A DNA stretch of 64,000 nt from Kordiimonas sediminis. Its GTDB lineage: Bacteria; Pseudomonadota; Alphaproteobacteria; Sphingomonadales; Kordiimonadaceae. The DNA lies in NCBI RefSeq assembly GCF_014656395.1, contig NZ_BNCI01000001.1, positions 1,275,893 through 1,339,892 of the forward strand, given 5' to 3'. Each line of letters opens with the position of its first letter. Within the stretch, counting starts at the first letter, position 1. Made by a program: the position numbers and the translations under genes. Under the pieces are notes generated by a model that was given only the letters and a program-made list of their open reading frames with translations, made no database searches and was not told the origin of the DNA. Shown piece after piece: positions 16,569 through 25,750 of this stretch.

Positions 16569-17825
16569 ATGTCGAACGATCTAATGAATTTGTTGGTTAC
16601 TGACGAGGTCAAGACGACTCTGGACTGGCTTGATGCGCAGCAGGTATCCATGCAGGAAACTGTTATTAACTGGTCTCATATCAACAGTGGTAGTCGCAAC
16701 CTTGATGGTCTGTCCGCGATGGAAGACGAAATTGTCTCTGCCTTCCGCTGTCTGGATACTGAAATCGAGCTAATTCAGTTGGAGGATACGGAAACTGTGC
16801 TGGACTCGGGAGAAGTGACCCAGGTCGCTAATGGTCGCACAATCCGCATTTTTAAACGCCCGACAGCCAATCGGCGCGTGTTGATGACCGGGCATTATGA
16901 TACAGTTTTTCCGAAAAACAGTGCCTTTCAGAAAACCCACTGGCTGGATGAAAACACCCTGAACGGCCCCGGTGTTGCCGATATGAAAGGCGGCATACTG
17001 GTGATGTTGCACGCTCTGCAGGGGTTTGAGAAGACGGCGGCCGCAGCCAACGTTGGCTGGGAAGTGCTCCTGTCACCGGATGAGGAAACAGGATCGCTTG
17101 CATCGGCCCCCCTGTTGGCCGATCGGGCACAGGCTGCACATATCGGCATGACGTATGAACCGGCTCTTGCAGACGGTACGCTTGCTGGTGAACGTAAGGG
17201 CAGTGGTAATTATACAGTCCGGGTTCAGGGCAAGGCAGCCCATGCGGGTAGGGAGTTCTTCGAAGGACGCAATGCGGTTGTTTTGCTGGCAGGTATTATT
17301 GGCAAGCTTTCAGCCCTAACCGGTGGTCGGGAAGGGTTGACGGTAAATCCAGCGGTGATCACAGGCGGTGTTGCCCCGAATATTGTGCCGGACCTTGCCA
17401 TGTGCAGGTTTAATGTCCGACTGAAGGCGCCAGAGGACGCCCCGTGGTTTGAAGGGGAAGTTCAAAAAATTATCGACACTGCAAATACGGAAGATGGTTT
17501 TACGGTGGAACTGTTTGGCGGCATTAATCGTCCTCCAAAAGCCCTTTCCGATGCGAATCTGAAACTGATGGATTTGATCGGGGCCTGCGGCAAGTCACTG
17601 GGGCTATCCATTGCCTATGTGCCAACGGGCGGGTGCTGCGAAGGCAATAATCTGGCGGCGGCAGGGCTACCCAATGTTGATACGCTCGGTGTGCGCGGCG
17701 GTATGATCCACAGTGATGAAGAGTTTATGATTGTAGAAAGCCTTTCTGAACGGGCAAAACTTTCTTTTCTAATCCTGACGGCTTTTGCGCACGGAGCACT
17801 GGACAGCGTCATTTCCGCCCGGTAG
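16569..17825 (+). CDS. M20-family zinc hydrolase at the head of the arginine succinyl operon
   Basis: The 418-residue protein belongs to the M20 amidohydrolase family (ArgE/DapE/CPG2 type). Metal-site motifs are GHYDTVFP (His-x-Asp), the Asp of GPGVADMKGG, SPDEETGS, the Glu of MTYEPA and the His of GGMIHSDEEF. I start it at ATG 16569 rather than the TTG at 16539. There is no signal peptide, so it is cytoplasmic, unlike the exported M20 at 59180. It precedes astA by 60 bp. No AstE-type desuccinylase (M14 family) occurs in this operon, so this enzyme may remove the succinyl group from N-succinylglutamate. That role is an inference from context; other amide hydrolyses are possible. Confidence 0.85.
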   Translation: MSNDLMNLLVTDEVKTTLDWLDAQQVSMQETVINWSHINSGSRNLDGLSAMEDEIVSAFRCLDTEIELIQLEDTETVLDSGEVTQVANGRTIRIFKRPTANRRVLMTGHYDTVFPKNSAFQKTHWLDENTLNGPGVADMKGGILVMLHALQGFEKTAAAANVGWEVLLSPDEETGSLASAPLLADRAQAAHIGMTYEPALADGTLAGERKGSGNYTVRVQGKAAHAGREFFEGRNAVVLLAGIIGKLSALTGGREGLTVNPAVITGGVAPNIVPDLAMCRFNVRLKAPEDAPWFEGEVQKIIDTANTEDGFTVELFGGINRPPKALSDANLKLMDLIGACGKSLGLSIAYVPTGGCCEGNNLAAAGLPNVDTLGVRGGMIHSDEEFMIVESLSERAKLSFLILTAFAHGALDSVISAR

Positions 17826-17885
17826 AAAGGAAGAGAGGGAATAACCCGCTACCCTCGTAAGGCGGGGAAATATTGGGAATAACCA

Positions 17886-18914
17886 ATGCTTGTTGTCCGA
17901 GCCGTCCGGGAAAGCGATTTACCCGGTTTGATGGACCTTGCTGCGAAAACGGGGACAGGGCTTACAACTCTGCCAGCGCATGAGCCATCGCTTCTGGAGA
18001 AAATCCATGCCTCGCAGGAGGCATTTTCTGCAGAGACCTTCTCTGAAAAAAAACTAACCTATCTTTTTGTCCTGGAAGACACAGAAACCGGCACCATCGC
18101 CGGAACCAGCGCGATCATTTCTGGTGTTGGGTATGATCGGCCTTTTTACAGTTATCGCCTGCTTCATATCACACAGGTCAGCCATGAACCTGAAATGCGC
18201 GTCGATACGGAATTGTTGCAGCTTAGCAATGACTTTGTCGGCGCGACCGAAGTAGCAACCTTGTTCCTGGCGCCGGAATATCGCCGTGATAATCTGGGAA
18301 AACTGCTCTCAAAAGCACGCTATATGTTCATGGCCTGTCACCCGGAACGGTTTTCTGAGCGGGTAATATCCGAGATCAGAGGCTGGGTCCGTAAGGATCA
18401 AAGCTCCCCTTTCTGGGAAGCAATTGGCAGACATTTTTTCGGTGTAAGTTTTGCGGAAGCAGATGAAATTAATGGGCGTGGCAACAGCCAGTTTATCGCC
18501 GACATGATGCCGAAATTTCCGATTTACACAGCGCTACTGCCGTCCAGTGCGCAAAAGGTTATCGGCAGACCCCATGATAATGCCAAGCCCGCGATCCATA
18601 TGCTGGAATCTGAGGGTTTTCGTTTCTCGGGCGCGGTCGATATTTTTGATGCCGGCCCGGCAATGGAAGTCAGCCGCGACAATATTCGCACCGTTCGTAC
18701 AAGCAGCGAAGCAACGCTTGGCGGTACTGTTGATGGCGCCGGTCATGACTTTGCCCACCTGGCCTGTAATCAGGAACTTGCAGGTTTCAAAGCTATATTG
18801 ACGGATGCAGTGGATACAGCCAGTGGACTTTGGATACCGAAGGGCTCTGCAGAATTGCTCGACATTCAGGCAGGCGACGCCGTCAGAACAGCGCCACTAT
18901 TGGCAGACACGTAA
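17886..18914 (+). CDS. astA: Arginine N-succinyltransferase
   Basis: AstA transfers succinyl from succinyl-CoA to the alpha-amino group of arginine, opening the ammonia-producing succinyltransferase (AST) pathway. At 342 residues it matches the single-chain enzyme. Diagnostic segments are LVVRAVRESDLPGLMDLAAK with TGTGLTTLP at the N-terminus, ATLFLAPEYRRDNLGKLLSK and FWEAIGRHFFGVSFAEAD. The GNAT-like fold is shared with related acyltransferases, but these motifs are specific. The ATG at 17886 follows a weak ribosome site (GGGAATAACC), and the gene runs 25 bp before astD, so the M20-astA-astD-astB set is probably one transcript. Confidence 0.97.
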   Translation: MLVVRAVRESDLPGLMDLAAKTGTGLTTLPAHEPSLLEKIHASQEAFSAETFSEKKLTYLFVLEDTETGTIAGTSAIISGVGYDRPFYSYRLLHITQVSHEPEMRVDTELLQLSNDFVGATEVATLFLAPEYRRDNLGKLLSKARYMFMACHPERFSERVISEIRGWVRKDQSSPFWEAIGRHFFGVSFAEADEINGRGNSQFIADMMPKFPIYTALLPSSAQKVIGRPHDNAKPAIHMLESEGFRFSGAVDIFDAGPAMEVSRDNIRTVRTSSEATLGGTVDGAGHDFAHLACNQELAGFKAILTDAVDTASGLWIPKGSAELLDIQAGDAVRTAPLLADT

Positions 18915-18939
18915 TTATCAGACCCTGAAAGGGAATAGC

Positions 18940-20406
18940 ATGACGCATTTTATCGGAGGGAACTGGACAGAAGGTTCAGGCGCAGCCTTTCAATCACTGG
19001 ACCCCGCCACGGGTGAGACTGTCTGGCAGGGTAATGAGGCAACCGAGCAAGAGGTTGAACAAGCTGTAACCATCGCCCGTGCAGCATTTGAAAGCTGGGG
19101 TTTTCTGTCGCTTGAACAGCGCGTACAGCATGTTCGCGAATATGCCGCAGCTCTAGAACAGCGTAAATCGGAAATGGCGGAACTGATTTCCCGGGAGGCG
19201 GGCAAAGTCAGCTGGGATGCGCTTGGCGAAGCTGGCGCCATGGTGGGCAAAGTAGAAATTTCTATCAAGGCGTATGAGGAACGGACAGGTACACGGGAAG
19301 CCGAGAATGGCCCGATTAAATCCCGTCTTAGCCATAGGCCGCACGGCGTTATGGCAGTTTTTGGCCCCTACAATTTTCCCGGTCACCTGCCGAACGGTCA
19401 CATCGTTCCTGGGCTGATTGCGGGGAACACGGTGGTGTTTAAGCCCAGCGAACAAACCCCGGCGGTAGCTGAATTGATGGTTCGTATCTGGGATGAAGCC
19501 GGCCTGCCAAAGGGTGTCATCAATCTGGTGCAGGGTGGACGTAGCACGGGTGAAGCACTTGTTGGATCGCGCGGTATTGATGGATTGCTATTCACCGGTA
19601 GTGCCCGTACGGGGCAGGCTATTGCACGGCAACTGGTCGACAGGCCAGAAGTTATTCAGGCGCTGGAACTTGGCGGTAATAATCCCCTGATTGTACATGA
19701 GGTAGAGGACAAAGAGGCAGCGGCGCTTCTGACAATTAATTCGGCGTTTATCAGTTCCGGTCAGCGCTGCACCTGTGCCCGGCGTTTGATTGTTCCTGTC
19801 GGGGCAGAAGGAGATGCCTTTATCCAGACATTGGTGGATATGATGGCGCGGATACGGGTCGGTGCATGGAATGATGATCCAACTCCCTACATGGGGCCGG
19901 TGATCAGCGGGGCGGCAGCAACAGCGGCCATCGCGGCCTATGACGATTTGGTGCGCGCTGGTGGCATTGTATTGAAGCCGTTAGCGCGCCTTGACCGCGG
20001 CGATGCTTTTCTTACCCCCGGACTTGTCGATGTATCGGTTATTACCACGCGCCCGGATGAAGAAATTTTCGGACCGCTTCTGCAGCTTGTAAGGGTGAAA
20101 GATTTCGAAGAAGCAATCGCCGAGGCCAATAATACCCGATTTGGTCTGGCTGCCGGGTTATTGTCTGACAATCGACAGAACTATGAGAATTTTTATCCCC
20201 GTGCCCGTGCGGGCATTGTTAACTGGAACCAGCAGTTAACCGGTGCAGCGTCCACAGCGCCGTTTGGGGGCATTGGCTGGTCAGGCAATCATCGGCCAAG
20301 CGCCTATTATGCTGCTGATTATTGTTCATACGCGGTTGCCAGCATGGATAATAGTGGTGGCCGGGTAGAGATTGGCGCATTGCCGCAGGGACTGGATACA
20401 GAATAA
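18940..20406 (+). CDS. astD: N-succinylglutamate 5-semialdehyde dehydrogenase
   Basis: AstD oxidises succinylglutamate semialdehyde to succinylglutamate with NAD+. The 488-residue length from ATG 18940 matches the family; an upstream TTG in frame would only add residues overlapping astA, and GAAAGGGA lies before the chosen ATG. Aldehyde dehydrogenase motifs include GPYNFPGHLPNGHIVPGLIA, VFKPSEQTP, LFTGSARTG and the catalytic Cys in SSGQRCTCARRL. The C-terminal GIGWSGNHRPSAYYAADYC is typical of AstD. The partner aminotransferase AstC is not in this operon. Confidence 0.97.
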   Translation: MTHFIGGNWTEGSGAAFQSLDPATGETVWQGNEATEQEVEQAVTIARAAFESWGFLSLEQRVQHVREYAAALEQRKSEMAELISREAGKVSWDALGEAGAMVGKVEISIKAYEERTGTREAENGPIKSRLSHRPHGVMAVFGPYNFPGHLPNGHIVPGLIAGNTVVFKPSEQTPAVAELMVRIWDEAGLPKGVINLVQGGRSTGEALVGSRGIDGLLFTGSARTGQAIARQLVDRPEVIQALELGGNNPLIVHEVEDKEAAALLTINSAFISSGQRCTCARRLIVPVGAEGDAFIQTLVDMMARIRVGAWNDDPTPYMGPVISGAAATAAIAAYDDLVRAGGIVLKPLARLDRGDAFLTPGLVDVSVITTRPDEEIFGPLLQLVRVKDFEEAIAEANNTRFGLAAGLLSDNRQNYENFYPRARAGIVNWNQQLTGAASTAPFGGIGWSGNHRPSAYYAADYCSYAVASMDNSGGRVEIGALPQGLDTE

Positions 20407-20459
20407 GTAACACGGCCGCCTGACGGTGCAGTGACAGGCGCAAGTGAAAAGGATTTGAA

Positions 20460-21794
20460 ATGGCGTGGTTTGAAGCAAATTTTGATGGTTTGGTCGGCGC
20501 GACCCATAATTATGCAGGGCTGAGCTACGGTAATGTTGCTTCTGCAAAAAACAAAGGACTGATAGCGAACCCCAGAGAAGGGGCGCTGCAGGGATTGGCA
20601 AAAATGCAGCATATGCGTGATCTGGGCATGGTTCAGGGTATCCTGCCGCCCCATGATCGGCCGCATTTATCCACCTTGCGCGCACTTGGGTTTTCTGGCT
20701 CTGATGCTGAAATTCTTACGACTGCATGGATGGCGAATCCAGCGCTAGTTGCCAATTTGTCGTCAAGTGCGACCATGTGGACTGCCAATGCTGCAACGGT
20801 TACACCGTCGCCCGATACCACCGATGGACGGACGCATTTCACACCTGCAAACCTGTCCGCAATGTATCACCGGTCAATTGAGCATGAGACAACAGGAAGG
20901 GTTCTGCAGGCCATATTCCCGGAAGGGGACCGGTTTACCCATCACGCTGCTATTCCCGGTGGACATCACATGGGGGATGAAGGGGCTGCAAACCATACTC
21001 GTTTCTGTGGCGAGTACGGGGATGAGGGGGTTGGCCTGTTTGTTTATGGTCGCGGTGCTTTTGAAAAAGCAGACGATCTGACATTCCCCGGCCGACAGAC
21101 GATGGAAAGCAGCCACGCTGTGGGAACTGGGCATGGATTGCGTCCCGGCCGCATGCTGGTGGTGCGCCAGAACCCGGAGGCGATCAACATGGGCGCGTTC
21201 CATAATGATGTGGTTGCTGTTGGGAACCGGAATGTACATTTCTATCATGAAAAAGCATTCGAAAACCCCGCGGCGCTTAATGCCGCGCTGCAAAAGGCAG
21301 TGGGCGATGTGGAAATGCATTTCGTTGAAGTGCCGGACGCTGCAGTTCCTCTGAAGGATGCCATTAGCAGCTACCTGTTTAATAGCCAGCTGATCAGTGT
21401 GCCCGGACGCGACGGCATGACCCTGATCCTGCCGGTTGAGGTGGCAGAAACGGTGTCGACTAAACGATATGTTGATGAACTTTTGGCGTCAGGCGGGCCG
21501 ATTACGCATGCAGACTATATGGATGTGCGTCAAAGCATGCGCAATGGCGGCGGGCCTGCGTGTCTGCGGCTGCGTGTTGCCATGTCGGATGAGGATAAAG
21601 CCGCGCTGGGTGCTAACTGCATATTGACCGATACGTTGGTGGCAACGCTGGAAGACTGGGTGAAAAAGCATTACCGGGACCGGGTTGCGCGCGAAGACTT
21701 GGGCGACGTTGCCTTGATGGAGGAAAATTTCCGTGCACTTGATGAACTGACGCAAATCCTGCAGTTAGGTAGTGTCTATGACTTCCAGCGGTAA
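20460..21794 (+). CDS. astB: N-succinylarginine dihydrolase
   Basis: AstB hydrolyses succinylarginine to succinylornithine, CO2 and two NH3. The 444-residue protein has the expected length and a guanidino-modifying-enzyme fold. Recognisable segments are FEANFDGLVGATHNYAGLSY near the N-terminus, FPEGDRFTHHAAIPGGHHMG, and NGGGPACLRLRV carrying the C-terminal catalytic Cys. GAAAAGGATTTGAA precedes the ATG. It is the last gene of the operon; a palindrome and a terminator-like hairpin follow between it and the next gene. Confidence 0.97.
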   Translation: MAWFEANFDGLVGATHNYAGLSYGNVASAKNKGLIANPREGALQGLAKMQHMRDLGMVQGILPPHDRPHLSTLRALGFSGSDAEILTTAWMANPALVANLSSSATMWTANAATVTPSPDTTDGRTHFTPANLSAMYHRSIEHETTGRVLQAIFPEGDRFTHHAAIPGGHHMGDEGAANHTRFCGEYGDEGVGLFVYGRGAFEKADDLTFPGRQTMESSHAVGTGHGLRPGRMLVVRQNPEAINMGAFHNDVVAVGNRNVHFYHEKAFENPAALNAALQKAVGDVEMHFVEVPDAAVPLKDAISSYLFNSQLISVPGRDGMTLILPVEVAETVSTKRYVDELLASGGPITHADYMDVRQSMRNGGGPACLRLRVAMSDEDKAALGANCILTDTLVATLEDWVKKHYRDRVAREDLGDVALMEENFRALDELTQILQLGSVYDFQR

Positions 21795-21853
21795 TGACCT
21801 TCTGATCGCATCAATTTCGCGAATAGGTTTAAGTGAAATACGCATAGGTTATG

Positions 21854-21878
21854 ACGTGCAAAATACATATATGCACGT
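21854..21878. promoter_or_regulatory. Inverted repeat between astB and the 540-residue protein gene
   Basis: Perfect 7-bp arms ACGTGCA / TGCACGT are separated by 11 AT-rich bases. The internal word GTGCAAAATACA closely matches GTGCAAAAATACA in the lysR-mmsA promoter region (5762-5774). It is a candidate regulator site for the downstream gene, assigned by symmetry and recurrence only. Confidence 0.4.
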
Positions 21879-21929
21879 GTGAATAATCTTTTGAAATTAA
21901 TAGGATAGTAAGATTTAGCTACTTTAAAT

Positions 21930-21965
21930 AGCCTCTGATTTACATACAGTTTTCAGGGGCTTTTT
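21930..21965 (+). terminator. Terminator-like hairpin whose 3' arm holds the next gene's ribosome site
   Basis: Arms AGCCTCTGA / TCAGGGGCT (one wobble) close a 14-nt loop and are followed at once by TTTT and then ATG 21966. It could terminate the ast operon. However, the AGGGG in its 3' arm is also the only Shine-Dalgarno-like sequence for the 540-residue ORF, so the stem may instead control its translation. Confidence 0.6.
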
Positions 21966-23588
21966 ATGCGTGCTTTGGTTTTTTGTTTGGTGTTTTTTTC
22001 GTCTACGGTATCAGCGCAGGAGGCAATGTTTCGTATGCCATCAAAATGTGCCGGAGTTGAAACTGGTGCTCAGCGCGAGGACTTCTGGAATATCACTTTC
22101 CCGCCATGTATCGACCGTTCAGTGTGCGGCACCGAAGATGCAGACAGTGTTTTAAAATCGCAGCGCCAGATCGGTGCAGAAATCCATAGCATCCACGAAA
22201 ATATTCGTGATTATGATATCGGTAACACTACGGTCTCTATGTGTTCCAAGTTGAACACCTTTCATGATTTATTATCCTACTATGATCAGTTCGTGACGAA
22301 TTTTCCGAAGTCGGATCAGGTAACTTACCAACAGGACCGGGCCGCAATCCATGCAGGCATTTCAAAATGGATGGCACGCGAGACAATGACCCGTGGCCAG
22401 TTGAATATGGAGTTGATGAAGGAAAAGCAGCTGGAGAAAGAAAGGCGGGAGCAGGAGCGTGCTGCGGCTATTGCCCAGGCAGAAAATGAACGCAAACTGA
22501 AAGAAGAAAAGAAACGCCAGGCAGCAGAGGCGAAAGCCAAGGCAGAAGCCGATAAAAAGGCACTGGCAGCTGCCTTTGAACAGCGTCTGCTTGCAGCACT
22601 GGCGGAGCGGCAGAGGTTTTTTGTGTCGACGCTGACAGCTGGACCGGGTCAACCGCTTGGTTCTGTCCGTGATCTGTTCAGCTATGCGTATTTGCAGGTG
22701 CAAAATAGTTTGGTGGATATTGCCAGCCGAGAGTATGAACCGACTGCCAAAGGCGAATTTGAAACGTCTGATGCCTATAAAGCCCGTATTCAGACAGAGG
22801 AGAAGGCGTTCCTTGCTGAAACAGAAACACGTCTGAAAGCTGCGCAGGCAAAAGCTGCGGACACCCTGAAAGGCGCACTTCAGAAAATGTTCGGGCGTGT
22901 TCGCGTCGCAGGTGCCGTTTATGACGCTGATCAGCAGGTATTTTCAGGCGTACTGGTCACACCTCATAAAGTAGAGATTGGGCAAGTGCACTTTAAAGTG
23001 CCCCTTGACGTAGCGCCACAGGTGAAACAGCGGCTGACGCATAGTGATGTGATACTTGGCTTTGATATGAGCCAGAAAAATCGCGCCCTACTGGACAAGG
23101 CCGTGATTGTCGACCGCAATGCGGCGGACCCTGCCCAGTCAAACTTCTATGATGCCACTGTCCAGGCTAGCTCGGTTGACACGTCGACAGAGGCGCTGGA
23201 TGCCTGGTTGGCGGCCTATACGGAAATGGTAGAGAAACAAAAGGCCGAGCAGGCAGAAAAAGCACGTCAGGAGCGGGAGGCTTATGCAAAACGCTATCCT
23301 TACACGGCGACTGTGAGCTGTAATCTGGGGCGTTTGGCGATCTGTCTTGGTAAGGATGGGCAGGTCAAAGTCAGAACGGCTGAAGGTGCTGACACGATCA
23401 CCAGCTACAGTCATAGCGGTGACAGTGATGTGGAAATCCCGCTATCTTACCGGTTTGAGGTGTTGGCCCAAAATGGTGGTAGCCGTAATCGAGTATTGTC
23501 TGTGACGATTTCGGAAACCACATCCGGCAAGGTTGTATGGCAGGATGCAACAGCTGAACCCTTTGGTGTGCTGCGTGCCAGTAATTAA
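21966..23588 (+). CDS. Exported coiled-coil protein of unknown function
   Basis: I do not recognise the family. The 540-residue protein starts with a short signal peptide (MRALVFCLVFFSSTVSAQEA). A Cys-containing region follows (Cys at about 23, 45, 51 and 76 of the precursor). Residues about 140-215 form a highly charged Glu/Lys/Ala-rich coiled coil (EKERREQERAAAIAQAENER). The rest alternates predicted beta segments with charged stretches (GVLVTPHKVEIGQVHFKVPL) and a second short Lys/Glu-rich helix near residue 425. It appears periplasmic. It sits alone between the ast operon and msrPQ. The ATG abuts a hairpin T-run, so translation may be structure-controlled. Confidence 0.75.
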   Translation: MRALVFCLVFFSSTVSAQEAMFRMPSKCAGVETGAQREDFWNITFPPCIDRSVCGTEDADSVLKSQRQIGAEIHSIHENIRDYDIGNTTVSMCSKLNTFHDLLSYYDQFVTNFPKSDQVTYQQDRAAIHAGISKWMARETMTRGQLNMELMKEKQLEKERREQERAAAIAQAENERKLKEEKKRQAAEAKAKAEADKKALAAAFEQRLLAALAERQRFFVSTLTAGPGQPLGSVRDLFSYAYLQVQNSLVDIASREYEPTAKGEFETSDAYKARIQTEEKAFLAETETRLKAAQAKAADTLKGALQKMFGRVRVAGAVYDADQQVFSGVLVTPHKVEIGQVHFKVPLDVAPQVKQRLTHSDVILGFDMSQKNRALLDKAVIVDRNAADPAQSNFYDATVQASSVDTSTEALDAWLAAYTEMVEKQKAEQAEKARQEREAYAKRYPYTATVSCNLGRLAICLGKDGQVKVRTAEGADTITSYSHSGDSDVEIPLSYRFEVLAQNGGSRNRVLSVTISETTSGKVVWQDATAEPFGVLRASN

Positions 23589-23716
23589 AGTGAAGCAATC
23601 ACAGTGGCATAATTAGGGTTGAGGGAATTCAGGCTGATCACAATAAATCTACTGCCTGTTACTGGACGTACAGGGATCGAGTGTTAGGCTGTGACCAGTT
23701 ATGAGGAGACCGAGAC

Positions 23717-24667
23717 ATGTGGATCAAAAATCGCAATGGCTGGAATAGCCCTGAAAGAGATGTGACGCCAGAAAGCCTTTTCCTGAACCGGCGAAAGTTT
23801 ATCGCGGGTGCGGGTGCCATTGCAGGGGCGGCGCTGGTTGGTGGCGCTTTCTCCCCAACCGAAGCCCGAACGCTGAAAGAATTGGGCGCAAAGTCTTCTG
23901 CGTTTGATCCGGGCGAAGAGCTGACGCCGTACAGTGCTGTAACCCAGTATAATAATTTTTATGAATTTGGTACGGACAAGTCTGATCCGTATGAAAACGC
24001 AGGGTCCATGCAGGTTGATCCGTGGTCGGTTAGTGTTGACGGCCTCGTTGACCGGCCAGGTACTTATGACTTGATGGACCTGATTGATTTTAATGCGCTT
24101 GAAGAACGGATCTATCGTCTGCGCTGTGTTGAGGCATGGTCCATGGTAATTCCGTGGATTGGTGTGCCTTTGTCATCTGTCCTGAATAAAATTGGCGTTC
24201 AAAGCGGCGCTAAATATGTGCGCTTCGAGACCCTGAATGACCGCAAGCAAATGCCGGGTGTGCGCTGGCCGGTGCTGGACTGGCCTTATGTTGAAGGGCT
24301 GCGCATGGACGAAGCCATGAATGATCTTACCTTGATGGCGGTCGGTTTATACGGCAAGGAGTTGCCAAACCAGAATGGTGCACCTCTCAGGCTTGTGGTG
24401 CCGTGGAAGTACGGATTCAAATCCATCAAGTCCATTGTGCGTATCAGCCTGACAGAGAAACAACCACGGACAAGCTGGCAGAAGTCAGCACCGCAGGAGT
24501 ATGGGTTTTACTCCAACGTCAATCCAGAGGTGGACCATCCACGCTGGTCACAGGCAAGAGAGCGCCGCATTGGTGAATTCAGCCGCAGGAAAACATTGAT
24601 GTTTAACGGTTACGGCGAATGGGTTGCAGATTTATATGCGGGTATGGATCTGGCGAAATATTATTGA
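23717..24667 (+). CDS. msrP: Protein-methionine-sulfoxide reductase, molybdopterin catalytic subunit
   Basis: MsrP (YedY) is the periplasmic molybdopterin enzyme that repairs oxidised methionines in envelope proteins. The 316-residue precursor carries a Tat signal ([20 protein letters not shown]). The molybdenum-ligating Cys lies in [17 protein letters not shown], which matches the family core. The C-terminal [17 protein letters not shown] is also typical. A GAGGAGACCGAG ribosome site precedes the ATG. Its TGA overlaps the msrQ ATG by one base, so the two are translationally coupled and form the usual reductase/haem-subunit pair. Confidence 0.97.
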   Translation: MWIKNRNGWNSPERDVTPESLFLNRRKFIAGAGAIAGAALVGGAFSPTEARTLKELGAKSSAFDPGEELTPYSAVTQYNNFYEFGTDKSDPYENAGSMQVDPWSVSVDGLVDRPGTYDLMDLIDFNALEERIYRLRCVEAWSMVIPWIGVPLSSVLNKIGVQSGAKYVRFETLNDRKQMPGVRWPVLDWPYVEGLRMDEAMNDLTLMAVGLYGKELPNQNGAPLRLVVPWKYGFKSIKSIVRISLTEKQPRTSWQKSAPQEYGFYSNVNPEVDHPRWSQARERRIGEFSRRKTLMFNGYGEWVADLYAGMDLAKYY

Positions 24668-25290
24668 TGAAGGTTTCTGTGCATCATCTGAGGGTATGGG
24701 GTAAACCCTTGATATTTTTGCTGTCGTTGGTCCCGGCACTATGGCTCGTGTATCATTGGTATCTGGCCTATGGGGGGCTGCCCCATGATCTTGGTTTTAA
24801 TCCAAATGAAACATCCAACCGGTTTACCGGTGACTGGGCGATCCGGTTTTTACTGCTTTCACTAGCTGTTACACCTTTTGCAACTGTACTGCGGTCGCCG
24901 AAACCGCTGCTGTTTCGGCGGATGCTTGGGCTATACGCGCTTTTTTATGCAGGCCTGCATGTGCTCAGTTATATCTGGCTCGATATGGCGTTTGACTGGC
25001 CAGAGCTTTGGGCAGATGTGCTGAAACGGACCTATATCACGGTGGGTATGCTTGCGATTCTCTTTTTACTCCCGCTTGGGGTTACCAGTACAAAAGGCTG
25101 GATCAAGCGTATGGGCGCAAAGCGGTGGCAAAAGCTGCATAAACTTGTTTATCTGATCGGGCTTCTGGCGTGCGTGCATTTCATTATGATGCGGAAGGGT
25201 TTTCAGGTGGAACCTTTGATTTATGCGGGCATATTCGCTGCCTTAATGCTGGCGCGGCTAAGAAAAAGGCGCGGAAAAGTCCGCGCCTGA
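24667..25290 (+). CDS. msrQ: Protein-methionine-sulfoxide reductase, haem-binding membrane subunit
   Basis: MsrQ (YedZ) is the inner-membrane haem protein that passes electrons from the respiratory chain to MsrP. The 207-residue protein has about six hydrophobic helices (for example PLIFLLSLVPALWLVYHWYL and YITVGMLAILFLLPLGVTS). Family motifs include FTGDWAIRFLLLSLAVTPF, RRMLGLYALFYAGLHVLSY and WQKLHKLVYLIGLLACVHF, with conserved histidines in the last two. The ATG at 24667 overlaps the msrP stop. Its last codons form the stem of a hairpin that serves as a terminator for the convergent gene. Confidence 0.96.
   Translation: MKVSVHHLRVWGKPLIFLLSLVPALWLVYHWYLAYGGLPHDLGFNPNETSNRFTGDWAIRFLLLSLAVTPFATVLRSPKPLLFRRMLGLYALFYAGLHVLSYIWLDMAFDWPELWADVLKRTYITVGMLAILFLLPLGVTSTKGWIKRMGAKRWQKLHKLVYLIGLLACVHFIMMRKGFQVEPLIYAGIFAALMLARLRKRRGKVRA
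25262..25290 (-). terminator. Minus-strand terminator inside the 3' end of msrQ
   Basis: Perfect 9-bp arms AGGCGCGGA / TCCGCGCCT with a 4-nt loop overlap the last codons and stop of msrQ. On the minus strand the stem is followed by TTTTTCT, so it ends transcription of the small gene at 25323. Confidence 0.75.
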
Positions 25291-25322
25291 TGCCGTTTCT
25301 GAATGCTTGTCAGTCTTAGACC

Positions 25323-25700
25323 CTAGGTTGGATCAGCCTTGTAAATCATATTTACATCGTCGCATTCTTTATCCAGTTTCTTAGAGATTGCCTCAAGCTC
25401 TGTTCCCATGGCTTCCATCTTGTCGAGCGGGATTTTACCGCTTAGGGCAAACCGCATCATTTCGGCCACATCCCCTGTCATCGCCACGGAAAACATCTCC
25501 ATGAACATGCTGTAACTTTCTGGTTTCAGCTCGCGCTTCAAGCCATCAATCACGCATTTACAGCCTTCACTAGAGTTGTTGTCATCATTCATGCAGGCTT
25601 GCATCAATTGTTTTTCTGCATCCTCAACAGATTCTGCAGAGGCCGGCAAGGCAGGTATTGCCAATCCTGCAATTAGTGCCAGTGTGAGTTTTAGTTTCAT
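25323..25700 (-). CDS. Small exported protein of unknown function
   Basis: The family is not recognised. The 125-residue precursor starts at ATG 25700 (7 nt after GAGGA); the adjacent ATG 25703 is too close to that site. A clear signal peptide (MKLKLTLALIAGLAIPALPASA) predicts periplasmic export. The mature part contains a Cys cluster (about residues 35-51: CMNDDNNSSEGCKCV) and one more Cys near the end (DKECDDVN), so disulfides are likely. The middle is helical and Met-rich. It is convergent with msrQ and separated from the MaoC gene by 50 bp. Confidence 0.75.
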   Translation of the reverse strand: MKLKLTLALIAGLAIPALPASAESVEDAEKQLMQACMNDDNNSSEGCKCVIDGLKRELKPESYSMFMEMFSVAMTGDVAEMMRFALSGKIPLDKMEAMGTELEAISKKLDKECDDVNMIYKADPT

Positions 25701-25750
25701 CATTTTTCCTCGCAATTACTTTTATACTCAGCACATGGAATCACTTTAGT

